From contig QANZ01012116.1 of the NCBI GenBank assembly GCA_003254925.1, positions 125,060-189,059 of the forward strand: a stretch of DNA of 64,000 nt. Reading direction: 5' to 3'. Below, one piece after another: positions 45,600-56,600 of the stretch (positions are counted from its first letter, which is position 1; every line of letters begins with the position of its first letter). The notes below the pieces were generated by a model that was not told the origin of the DNA, did not search any database, and saw only the letters and a program-made list of their open reading frames with translations. The position numbers and the translations under genes were made by a program. This DNA is from Chamaecrista fasciculata (lineage: Eukaryota > Streptophyta > Magnoliopsida > Fabales > Fabaceae).

Positions 45600-47011
45600 T
45601 TGACACATCTCATAAATGACAAAATTGATTGTGGGGAATGGAGCACTCTTAGAGCTGGCCGAAATGGTCCTCTCATCTCTTACCTTTTATTTGTTGATGA
45701 TATTTTGTTATTTGGTGAGGCTTCTACTGACCAAATGCAGTGCATTATGGACTGCCTTAATACTTTTTGTGAGGCCTCAGGTCAAAGAATTAGTGTGGAA
45801 AAAACGAAGCTTTTTTTCTCTAAGAAAACCCCCAGCCATGTAAGAAACGATATTATCAATATGTCTGGTTTTTTTGAAACGGACAATTTGGGTAACTACC
45901 TTGGTATGCCTCTTTTGCATGGTAGACAGGTTAAACGGGACTTTGCCAAAGTTTTAGATAGAGTAAAGGCTAAACTTTCGGGGTGAAAGGCCAATTGCCT
46001 ATCTATGGCTGGTCGTATTACCCTTGCCAAATCTGTTATCTCCTCTATTCCCTATTACGCCATGCAATCTACCCGCATTCCTAAAAGTGTTTGTGATGAG
46101 ATAGAGAGATTACAAAGGAATTTTATTTGGAGCCATCCTGAGGGTGGGAGGCGCATGCATACCTTAAACTGGGAAGTTCTTTGTAGGGAAAAGGAGTGTG
46201 GTGGTTTGGGTATAAAAAAATTAGTTGTTATGAATGATGCATTCCTTATGAAAATTGGGTGGCAAACTATTTCTAATCCTGAGAACCTTTGTAGTCAGGT
46301 TCTCATTGGTAAATACGGAAGAGGGAAAGACCTTAGGAGGGCTGTGAACTTCAAAGATGGTGACTCTTTTCTTTGGAAGGAAGTTTCTAAATTATGGGTT
46401 GATCTGGAGAAGGGTATGAGGTGGTGTGTGGGTAATGGGAGGGATATCCATTTTTGGCTTGACAACTGGGGGATGCAGGAGTTCCCCCTTATTAATTACA
46501 TCAATGTTTCCTTGCCTATGGGGAGGGTCTATGATTATGTGAATAATTTAACTAACAGTAATGGTACTTGGAATCTGGATTATTTGAAAAATCTTCTTCC
46601 TAATGATCTTTTTATCAATCTTTGTTTTGAAGTTCCTCCTCGTAACAGTGAGACTCAGGACAAGGCTGTTTGGGGATTACAGAGTAATGGTTTGTTTATT
46701 GTTAAGAGTGCCTATTTATCTAAAATTAACAGCATGCCAAAAAACCCTATTTTTAAGACTGTTTGGAGCATCAAGGTTCCGGAACATGTCAAAGTTCTTA
46801 TTTGGTTGCTTGTTCATAACAGGGTTCCTACCAGGGAGTTATGCAATACCTGGTTTGGTAGCTATGCTTGGTGCGAGCAATGCCCCTCGCTGGTTGAAAC
46901 ACCTATTCATATTTTCAGGGACTGCTATCGTGCGACTGAAGTCTGGAATCACTTTGTTGACCAGCATTGTCTGCAAAATTTTAATAATCTAGATATTAAC
47001 AGAATAATTTA
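45600..47011 (+). pseudogene. LINE ORF2: end of reverse transcriptase and zinc-binding region
   Basis: The frame reads LISYLLFVDDILLFGEAST, containing the RT catalytic F-x-DD box as FVDD, then ISVEKTKLFFSKKTP and LGNYLGMPLLHGRQVKRDF. A TGA at 45984-45986 stands where the family has Trp (LSG-W-KANCLSMAGRITLAKS). The frame then stays open for 335 codons through RLQRNFIWSHPEGGRRMHTL, GGLGIKKLVVMNDAFLMKIG and the zf-RVT part VWSIKVPEHVKVLIWLLVHN ... CEQCPSLVETPIHIFRDC. It stops at 47009-47011. One in-frame stop in over 460 codons suggests a fairly young copy. Confidence 0.85.
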
Positions 47012-47101
47012 AATAATTCCTTTTCTACTAACTGTACCTTCACTTGGAACAGGATTTGGGCTGTTGGAATTTGGCAGCTCTGGTGTTGGAGAAATGCAAG
47101 A

Positions 47102-47746
47102 GTGAATAATAGGGATTTCAGACGTCCTCACAGACCTGCTGAAATCATTGAGCAGCTCCTCATTAGTTTTGATCAGGGGCAGACGCTTTTGACTATTCAG
47201 AAATCTAAAAATAGTCTAATCAATCGTGTGATTACCTGGGAATTTCCAGATGAAGGTTGGGTTAAAGGAAATGGTGATGGTTCTCTTAATCCGGCTTCCT
47301 CTTGTGCAGGTTGTGGCGGCTTGTTGAGAGATGCGCAGGGAAATTGGATTCTCGGTTTCAGTAGATTTTTGGGTCGTGTTTCCATTATTAAAGCTGAGGC
47401 GTGGGCTCTGCTTGAGGTTACCAGACTGGCGGCGGCAAAGAATATTGAAAATCTGGCGCTTGAGAGTGACTCTCTGGTTGTTGTGAACGCCATTACTGAG
47501 TCGAATAGCTGCCCGATTGAGATCCTGGGAATTATTCGCGACATTAGGAGTGCTCTCAGTAACTTCAGGAACTGGAAAATCACTCATACCTGGCGTGAAG
47601 GCAACTCTTGCGCGGACTTCATGGCTGGTCTTGGCGCTAATCAAAGTTCTGCGGAGATTGTGATTTGGGATGCTCCTCCTCTGACGCTGCGTATCATGTT
47701 GTTAAGGGATCGATTAGGGTTAGGGGTGGAAAGAGGGGAGCGATGA
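47102..47746 (+). pseudogene. LINE ORF2: C-terminal RNase H domain
   Basis: An open frame of 214 codons. WVKGNGDGSLNPASSCAGCG followed by GLLRDAQGNWILGFSRFLG is the RNase H first strand (usual N.DGS, here with intact D). EAWALLEV carries the catalytic Glu, ALESDSLVVVNAI the second Asp, and THTWREGNSCADFMA the last Asp. All four acidic positions appear present. It is out of frame with the upstream ORF, separated at about 47010-47100. Confidence 0.8.
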
Positions 47747-48253
47747 GTCTCTTGGTTTTGTCGCCTTTTTCCTCTTTTTTCGTCTAGGTTCTTTTTGTTC
47801 TTTTTTGTTGTTGTTTTGTTCTGGGTTTTTTTTTTCTTTTTTGGCCTCTGAGGCCCTTTCTTACCAAAAAAAAAAGTTAAAACTAATAACGATAATTGTT
47901 AATTTTCAAAATATTATTATAAATCAGTTTTTTAATAGGAATTATTAATTTTGAGTTCAATAATCTTAAATATTGTAATTGTAATAAAACTTCTAAACTT
48001 AGAATTAATTATTACAATTAATAATTTTAATTTATAATAGTATTTTAAAAAAATTAACAATTATAGTTATTGATAAGGGATCCCCTAAACAGTTAGTTCA
48101 GGTAAATCTATTATAACCACTTGAACTTCCCTTTGCAATCATTTGGGTATATATATTCTTATCCACTTCTCTTCAAAGTTCATAATATTTACTCCAATTC
48201 TCTTATGTTTTACTTTCTCTCAAATTTTTTTTACTGATTTAAGCATCAAAATT

Positions 48254-48892
48254 GCTGAAAGTTGAGGTGTTAAAAATCGAACCAAACCAAATGAACCGAA
48301 ACAAAACCAAACTAAACAGGTTAATGAGCGGTTTGGTTTAGTTAAAAATACTCAAAATTGAATAGTTTGGTTCGGTTAACAATTTGGACATACAATTAAC
48401 CAAATTGAAACGCTAGTACTAATATATAGTTTTTACTTTTTACTTTTATTATGTTATATATCATTACATTTAATAAAAAAATTATTATTTTTCTTTTGAT
48501 CATCATTTAATTTTATTACATTTTTCATTATAATATCTTATTGAATCATAAGAATTTATTATCTAAGTCAATCACTAACTATTATTCTTAATCTTTACAA
48601 TTTTATCCTTTCAAATCTGTTATCTTATTTGTCATTTTTTATTTATTCTATAAATTTGACTTATATTCTTAAATACTCTCTTTTTTCTTTGTAATTTTAT
48701 AATTAATCAACAAAAAACAACAAAGAAGTTTTTTAACTGCTCAAATCGACCACCCAAATCACCTATTTATCGGTTTGGTTTGGTTTGGTTTGGTTAAACA
48801 ATTTTTTTTCAACTACTTGGTTAAAAATTACTCCAAACTAATATAAGCGGTTCGTTAATAAATTTGTTCGAGACCACCCAACGAACACCTCT
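48254..48892. mobile_element. hAT-like MITE
   Basis: The left end TGAGGTGTTAAAAATCGAAC and the right end ACGAACACCTCTA are inverted (TAGAGGTGTTCG-type). Subterminal AACCAAACCAAA phrases are forward at left and GGTTTGGTTTGGTTTGG at right. Flanks GCTGAAAG and ATTGAAAG match at 6 of 8 bases, an aged 8-bp duplication. The interior is AT-rich. Confidence 0.55.
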
Positions 48893-50700
48893 AATTGAAA
48901 GAGACAGTCTTTTCTCCACACTAAATCTCGTCTTCATCGATTAGTAATTTTAATATTTATTAATATCAATAATATATTTAAAATTAAAATTGAAGATAAT
49001 GATAAAATTCTATATTATTTTAACTTTAAACAAACAATAAGTTTAAAAATAATGAATTTTTGAAAATTTAAAATAAACTTGTTTTTTTAATTTAAAATTA
49101 GTATTTTATATTAAAAAAAATATATAAAATATTTTAATTTAAATATTCTATTTTTATTTAAAAATAATTATAGTTAATCTAAAATATGTTATTATTAGAA
49201 TAGTAAAATTAACAAAATGGGAGCCGTTGATCAATAGGAGTCGCTAAAGGATTTTGAAACTCAATTGATAATCAGTTGAATTGCATGCCTTTTTTCAAAT
49301 TAAATAAAAAAATAAAAAAAAGAAACTTTTTTGAATGAACATTTTGATTCTAACTTTTTTTTTCCTGAAAATATTTTTTTAATTGTTTTTTTTCTTGAAA
49401 GTATTTTTTTGTTGAAAAATTACTTTTACTTAAAAAAAGTTGTTTAGGCTATCTTTAAAAAAGAAGAAAAAAAACACTTGTAAAAGCTTATGAAAAAGAA
49501 AACACAAAGCAATTTAACATTGCTTTAGACAAACATCAAAACTAAAAGTTTTTTTAAAAAATTACTAGTTAATTAAAAGTGCTTTTGATATCTTATATCC
49601 AAACAAACTTATAAATTAAATGTATTATTTTTGTACTATTATATCGAAGCATAATGTGTTCTTTAATAAGAAATGCTTAAATAAAAATACTTTTTTCATG
49701 ATTATAATGATTAAATCCTCGAAATAATTGTTACAGTATATCATCTAAATTTTTTGAAACGAAAAAATCAAATAATTTTCTCTAATAAAATAAAATATCT
49801 CTCATTTTTCTCTCTAATTTTTTTTTCCAAGGCAGTTTTCCTTACAATGTATTAATCTCTTGAATCCGCTACCAATGGGTCTTGTTTTCAATAGCTAATG
49901 AGATGTTTGGCTGGATCAACTTCAGAAATTAGCTTTTGGGAAGCAATTAACAGATGTTTGTTTAATTGTTATTTATTGAAACAAAGTGAACATTTTCTTT
50001 TAAAACAGAAATTAGAAGCAAGGTGCTTGTAATAAAAGCTGACGAGCAAGCATGGGCAAATGATGAAGCTAAGGAAGATCAATTAGAGCTTGTACATGGC
50101 TAATACTGTTAAGTTGATTGGTTAAGTGACTAGCTAGCTAGGTTTCTCAGATTTTACAGGAACAATTTTAAAAAGCACAAGGGCTTAGCCATTTTACAGT
50201 AATCCACCTGAAAAATGATGTTACTTAATTTGCTAATAAATTTCTATTATGTCATTAATCATTATAGTTTTCTCAAACTAAATGAAATCTAAGATTGGAA
50301 AAATATGTCTGGCTGTATTTATATCCATTGCTTTCTTTTCTTGGTATATGTTAATTGTTATCAAGGAAAGAAAAAATATACCTCCGCAAAAAGAAAAAAC
50401 CACGGATGTTGTTGAACTAGTGTTTACTTAGGCTTTGATACAGAATATCTCAAGATCAATCTCATAGATTATTTCAAGTCTCAAATGTTAAAAGTCATAA
50501 TGAACAATGAATATATTTGATCATGTTTTTCTTTCAAAGAAAACAGTGATACCTTGAGATCAATCTCGAAGACTATTTTAGATGTTGAAGGATATGGTAT
50601 GATAATGTATATCTTATTCAAGTTAAGAAGCTAGAAGATTTCTAAAATTGTTTGCTTTTTTTTTTATTTATACTACATAGCGAAGTATGTAATTTAGTCT
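48893..50700. other. AT-rich intergenic stretch
   Basis: No gene. An unmatched AAAGCTT/AAAACACTTGTAAAAGC-type arm lies near 49460-49610. Nothing else is supported. Confidence 0.4.
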
Positions 50701-50724
50701 ATAAGTTATTAAGTTGTTAAATTT

Positions 50725-50767
50725 GTCCCACATCGATCAGCTACTAAAGAAGGATATACTATATAAG
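50725..50767 (+). promoter_or_regulatory. USE plus TATA module, copy 2
   Basis: GTCCCACATCG (perfect RTCCCACATCG) at 50725-50735 and TATATAA at 50760-50766, 24 bp apart. That is the shorter spacing known for plant Pol III snRNA genes. A TTTT run at 50820-50823 could end a short transcript. No known snRNA sequence follows. Confidence 0.4.
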
Positions 50768-50848
50768 TGGCTAAGAAAGGGAAACGGTCGGCCAAGTCCA
50801 ACAGATCAGACGGAGTCCCTTTTATATATTATATTTGAACCCATCCTT

Positions 50849-51270
50849 TTATATATTATATTTGAACCCATTTGCATTAGTCTACAAGTTAAACGAGTCA
50901 ACCTATAAGGCCAACACTTCTTTTATATAGTAAATTATTTTTTAACATGATTATAAAATAATAATATGATGAAAAATAAATAAAAATATAATGAATCTTG
51001 TAAATTATTAGTAATATTTATGTTTTTATTTATATATTAATTATAATTATTCATTTGATTTTATAATAAAAAATTTATATATAATTATGTTTGATTCTAA
51101 AAACTAATATGATTTTTGAAAAATTATAATTTAAAAAACATAATATGAAAGGATAGTATGTCAATAATAATATTTAAATATATATAGTTTATATTTAAAA
51201 TAATTATATATTATAAAATTTTAAAAATAAAATAAAATATGTGGGCTACCCGCCCTATGCCCATTTAGCC
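50849..51270. repeat. 422-bp repeat, copy 2, ending at a single N
   Basis: Copy of 44554-44975 with two differences. The match stops exactly at the single N (51271), after which unrelated sequence (TTTGAAAAAAAAAAATGGCC) begins. The shared end may be an assembly join. Confidence 0.75.
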
Positions 51271-51271
51271 N
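51271..51271. other. Single ambiguous base (N)
   Basis: One N marks an uncertain join or scaffold seam at the exact end of the 422-bp repeat. Confidence 0.95.
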
Positions 51272-51458
51272 TTTGAAAAAAAAAAATGGCCCAGCCTGAC
51301 CCAATGGCCCGACTTGACCCGGCTCGTGTACACCTCTAGTCGGCCAAGTTTCACTTACAATAATACATAAATATATACCACTATATTACATGGAAAATAT
51401 CAAATGAGTTGGTCCATTTTTGTTTCCTCAAATCTACTGTCCAATATGGATTTTTTTT

Positions 51459-51877
51459 AGCTTAAGTGCACTTTTGGTCCCCTAACTTTCGTAAAGGTTT
51501 CAATTTGGTCCCCTAACTTTTTTTGTTGCAATTTTGGTCCCATAATTTTTGAAAATGTCTCAATTTGGTCCCCTGACTTTTTGTTGCAATTTTAGACCCC
51601 TAACTTTTAAAAATGTCTCACTATTGGTCCCAAGTTAGGGGACCAAAATTGAGACTTTTGCAAAAGTTAATGGACCAACGGTGTGACGTTTTCAAAAGTT
51701 AGGGGACCAACGGTGAGACGTTTTCAAAAGTTAGGAGACTAAAATTGCAACAAAAAAAGTTAGGGGACCAAATTGAGACTTTTGCAAAAGTGAGGGGACT
51801 AAAATTGCAACAAAAAAAGTTATGAGACCAAATTGAGACTTTTACGAAAGTTAAGGGACCAAAAGTGCACTTAAGCT
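51459..51877. mobile_element. Fold-back MULE-like element with poly-T target
   Basis: Ends AGCTTAAGTGCACTTTTGGT and the exact inverse (ACCAAAAGTGCACTTAAGCT). The arms repeat GGTCCCCTAACTTT phrases. It is flanked by T8 on the left and T9 on the right, consistent with a 9-bp T-rich duplication. No coding sequence. Confidence 0.7.
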
Positions 51878-52983
51878 TTTTTTTTTATAGATACCGCTCA
51901 ATATAGTTGATAGATAATTAGGTTCTTTAGTTATAATATTTTTAATTAAGACTTTATCAATGAAAATAAACTTCACTTCAATAATTTTTATATCTTGAAA
52001 GAAGTAATCTCTAATTATTATTCATTGGAAGAGATCATCTTATCTTATTCTTATAAAAAAAAAATCTCTTGTTTTCTTCTTTTATTTTTTTGGCCAGAAT
52101 CTCTTGTTTTCTTCTTGACCTTTATAAATTTCGCACGGCGTCCATGATAGATTTGTTCATAATAAAAATATACTTTTCGTCTTTTTATTTTGTCATAAAA
52201 TCACTTATTTTTTGGTCAGAACTTATTTATTTTTGTAAGTGTTCATGATGACGTTTTTTGGTCAATTGTTCATGATGGCTAAAAAGTCCAAAAGAATAAT
52301 AAGGTATTGGACCAGGCCTGCTACGGCCCAATGAACAAAAGTGCTGTACTCTCATCTCAACATGATGATCATCTTGTTCAAAAACAACACAAGGATCATC
52401 GAACCTTTTGATTTTCCTTTCTTCACTTTCGCATTCAAATCTATTATATTCCAGCAATTAAAAAAACCAAACAAAAAAAAAAAACAAAGTTGAAGAGCTT
52501 ATCAGTAGACTAAACTGATTGTTGAAGCCCCATTTGGACTTTATTTGAAAATTAAGTTGATTTTGTAGCTTTCCCTATTGGTGAACCAATTTCATGAATT
52601 GGAAAGCTAGAAGATTTAAGCTTCAATTTCATTTTGAGAAAGCAAGACGTTGAATGGTCACATCTACAATATCTATAATTGTAATGAAAGAAAGAACTTC
52701 AAAGGCAAAGACATCTATAATTGTATTGAAAGAAGAAAGAACTTCACACTATATATTCTTCCTTACCTCTGAAATTGGTACAGAAGAGAAAGTTAGATGA
52801 CAAAAGATGCTCAAACTAGAAGAAATCCTACTATGGAAAACTTACTCATGAATCCAATTAATTACGTTATTTTATTTAATATATAGATCCTTGATTTTGA
52901 TTATGGCAAATGAGTGAATGACATAATAATGCAAAATTCTAAATATGGCTGGCAGAGATAGGCTTTGATCTGATCATTTTTTT

Positions 52984-53155
52984 TTGCCCAAAGTATTATC
53001 TAGCCCGACAGGTTAAGGATTAATCTTTAGTGGATCTAAACTCCATTTAAGGGTCTGTCACTGGCCAATTAGTTGCTGCATACACAAGGCGGGATTCGAA
53101 CTACCGACACTTGTTTAAGTGACCTAGTGAGCTGACCAATAGACCAACCAAACTT
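52984..53155 (-). mobile_element. tRNA-derived SINE, near-complete
   Basis: On the minus strand it opens TTGGTCTATTGGTCAGCTCA (A-box region) and has GGTAGTTCGAATCCCGCC (B box GTTCGAATCC) about 40 bp on. Then come CAGCAACTAATTGGCCAGTG and CTTAAATGGAGTTTAGATCC, and an A tail (GGGCAAAAAAAAA). The order A box, B box, unrelated body and A tail defines a Pol III SINE. The truncated copies at 40753 and 41107 share its 3' body. A clean target duplication was not resolved. Confidence 0.75.
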
Positions 53156-53563
53156 GATTTGATATGACCAATTTTAATTCATCAACTATATGTGTCTTCA
53201 ATATATGATGGGGGAATGCAAGTCTCTTGAGAATTTGAAGATAAAGATAAGAACATCATGCTTTGCTTCAGTTTGGGCTAGCTTGCGTTTTTGTCTTAAG
53301 GCATCATAATCTTTCTTGTTGAGTATTGCATAATAAGTGGGGAGAAAAGAAGTGTTAAACTTTCTAACACATGCTAAATTTGTTACAATAGAAATAGTAT
53401 AAGAAACTAATTTATTCAAGTTAAGACGGCTCTATGCTATCTAGAAGGCATGCAAAAATGTTTGCTCATTTTATTTATGTTGTATGTAGTGATAAAAGAA
53501 ATCAAACTTAGACCTAATGATGAATATGTATTTTTAGTTCATCAACGATTAAGTTGAAAAATT

Positions 53564-53608
53564 GTCCCACTTTGATCGATAAGTAAAGAAGGACATACTT
53601 TATATATG
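53564..53608 (+). promoter_or_regulatory. USE-like plus TATA module, copy 3
   Basis: GTCCCACTTTG (two mismatches to RTCCCACATCG) then TATATATG about 25 bp later. The downstream AAACGGTTGGCCAAGTCCAA matches copy 2. Confidence 0.35.
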
Positions 53609-53669
53609 ATTAATAAAGTGAAACGGTTGGCCAAGTCCAACAGATCAACCAGTATATAAATTAAAAGAA

Positions 53670-56600
53670 AAAAAAAATCCACAAATTAAAAGAAAAAAAA
53701 AATCCACGGCAAAAAAGATCTATTGGGCTTGGCCTTTTTATTTGTCAACCAAAGTATTATTTTTTTACTACCTACTTTTTACTTTTAATTCATGAAAAAA
53801 TGCTTTTCAAAATTTAGTATAGTTATAATTTTTTTTGAGGATATATATATGATAAAAGAAATATATATTACCAAAAATAAATAGAAATTAAAAATATGCA
53901 CTTTGTGAAAATTAGTTGAAAATTTTGCCTCTAAATAAGTTTATATTTTACATACAACTACCCATATTAAATGGTTGGTCAAGTTTAGAAGATAAGAGAG
54001 AGAGAGAAAAAAAAAAAAAGAGAGACAAACATCATATCACTTGGAGGAATACACACATATATATATATATATATGCAAATATACCACTATATTGGCTCCA
54101 TGATTCTCTCCTTCATTCTTGGATGACTTGCCATAAAAGGCTAGCTAAAGTCTTATCTAATTTCCTCTTATCTTGCCTAATATATCAAGGAATTCAGATA
54201 TATAATAGTAACATTTGCTTAATATCATACTTTTCAAGCTTCAAGTCAATCTGACAGAAGATGAAAGAACTTGGAAATTCAATCAATATTCATGCAATCA
54301 TGCTGCAGCAGGTGATCTATGTATTGAACAAAAACACACATATCTAAAATACATGTGAAATGACCATCTTTCATATATAACAGTACAAAATGACTAGAAT
54401 GCTTTTCCAGATTTGTGCATTAGATTATTTTCTCTCTAGAAGTATAATACAAGTTTCTTCTTAATCGTTGATATGAGTGGGTTGGCTATTATAGTTGTGA
54501 CTCTTAAACCCTGTTTGATTTCTAAACAAATTTTTGTCTTTTGACCTAGCTAATTGAATTGACTCAATTAATAATATATCACAAGAGTATTTTATTACAT
54601 ATATTATGCCAATATACAATTGAGGGTTTAGTAAAATGGGTTAATCTCCCCATAATATAATAAATTCATGTTTAAATTCTCTAAGTAAAATGGGTTAATC
54701 TCCCATAATATAATAAGATTATACTTTGGATAGGAGATATCTACCAAAAACCAATTAATAAAACATATAATTAGGCTAATATAAGAATATGCATTTGAAA
54801 TTCTACTTAATTAATAGGAAATTATTCTAAAAAGTTCTTTTGTATTTTTTTAATTTCGACATATTGTATTTGTTAATTTTTCATCCATCAATAATAATTA
54901 TGTCTCTTTTTAGCGTTGCATAAGAGGTGGAAGAATTACATATAGAGATCTAGAAAAAGCTCAAATTACAACAAATTTGAACAAAAAGAAGTTTAAAGAT
55001 ACTAAAATAAAAACGAAAAAGTTTTGCTTTCTCTCTAATTCATAGCTCTTTGTCATGATAAGCTTGATTAAAAAAATTAGCATATTAAATTGAAAAAAAA
55101 TCAAAACATACCTATGTCACATGTGATCCCCATATACATAAAACCTATTTGGCTTTTGTTGTCCATGAAGAAATTAATCAATTGTTAATCCAAATGGTAG
55201 TTTATTTTTAAACAAAAAAAAAATTAAAAATAATAATACCAACAATTGTCCTCATCCCACAAGTCACAACCAGATTAATTGGTTGTTTTCTGATATCTTG
55301 TCGTGTCTTGTGTGATGGAAGAAAAGTACATTATACTCTATAACAACAGCCCTATATATAAATATATAGGGGTAGCCTAAGATCAACAACCTCAACTTCA
55401 GTCAATAAATTATGACTTAAAAGACTATAATGAGTGGGAAAAGTATTTGCACTATCTAGCTAGCTAGTTTGGTGAAAAGAAAATGATTTTAATTTGTTTA
55501 AGTTTTACTGTTTGAGAGTCAAACGGAGACAAAAATGTGGGATTTAACTTGTAAGGGAGTGAACCACACATTAATGGATAAGACTTCAACCTTACTATCA
55601 TGGTGCTTGTCTTGTCTGCAAAGCTATATATGTATGTTATGCCTTCTTTATACTTTCTTTATACTATTTAATTTACTATCTATAATGCCCTCCATTTATT
55701 GTTATATGTATGAATATATATGTGCCTTGTAATAACATATTTGTCAAGTTTGTTAAGGAAAAAGTATAAAATAATCTGTCTGTTAAGATGAATAAATTAT
55801 TAAAAAAAAATGGTGACTGAGACTTGAGAAAGGATTTTGAGTGAGACATATATGTATATATATATATATATACATATATATACACAATAGGTTTAATTGT
55901 TATAAGTTTGTATCAAAAAAAATTGTTATAAGTTAATTTGTGTATAGAGTTGTGTGTTAAACATTAAATAATATGGTCTTTGATTTTTTTTTTTTTAAAA
56001 AAAAACACTTGTTTTAATTAAGTGAGAAAACTTAAAAATAATCAACAATACTAATATTTTTCAATTTGATTATCCAAAAAATATGATTTTTTTTTCTCAC
56101 ATGTATGATGTATCAGTTATATATTAGACATAATCATATTTAAGATATTGTCAGATACTAAATATTGGCACTACTCTTAACAAAAATTTGAACTTTAATT
56201 CACTACAATATTAGCCATTCCTACTAGATCCAACTCCGTTAATAAAAAAATATGAATTTAATTGTGAAAAAATAATGATATTAATAATTATGAAAAAGGG
56301 GCATGGAATTCGGAGGAAAAGGTAAAAGATTAAAATGAAATTATGAAACGCTTCTCTTATTGGTCGTGAACTTTCTGACTCGCTTCATTTCACCATTGAA
56401 GAGCTTTATTGTAACATAAGAAAAGGTCCACTTTGATATATACCTTCATGTTCTCTAATAATTACTCAACTTTATACATCATGTATCTCGGTCTAGTAAT
56501 TCTTGCACATCATCAAAAGAAATCTGAGTTTAAAAATCAAATTTGGAGACAGCAAAAAAGACCAAATAATGCATTCCTATAATAAGGCCCATGTCATGGG

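Larger units (their letters stand above)
45563..47871 (+). mobile_element. 5'-truncated L1-type LINE with A tail
   Basis: Coding remains run from the end of reverse transcriptase through the zinc-binding domain to RNase H. Then comes a T-rich 3' UTR (GTCGCCTTTTTCCTC..., GGCCTCTGAGGCCC) and an A run ending about 47871. A 12-bp duplication AAAAGTTAAAAC is present at 45551-45562 and 47872-47883. Endonuclease, ORF1 and the N-terminal part of RT are missing. The first 35 bp inside the left duplication repeat nearby host sequence (compare 45514-45540). Confidence 0.8.
52240..53660. repeat. Segmental duplication, copy B
   Basis: The partner of 41690-44430 (see there). It contains the identical 66-bp block at 52561-52626 and an inserted SINE at 52984-53155 not present in copy A. 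Confidence 0.7.

Noticed and set aside
50725-50830. A U-type snRNA gene downstream of the USE/TATA module
   Set aside because: No U1-U6 snRNA sequence was recognised downstream; only the promoter-like motifs are supported.
53060-53155. tRNA gene suggested by the B-box GTTCGAATCC
   Set aside because: No cloverleaf could be closed (no acceptor pairing) and the A-tailed body marks it as a SINE.
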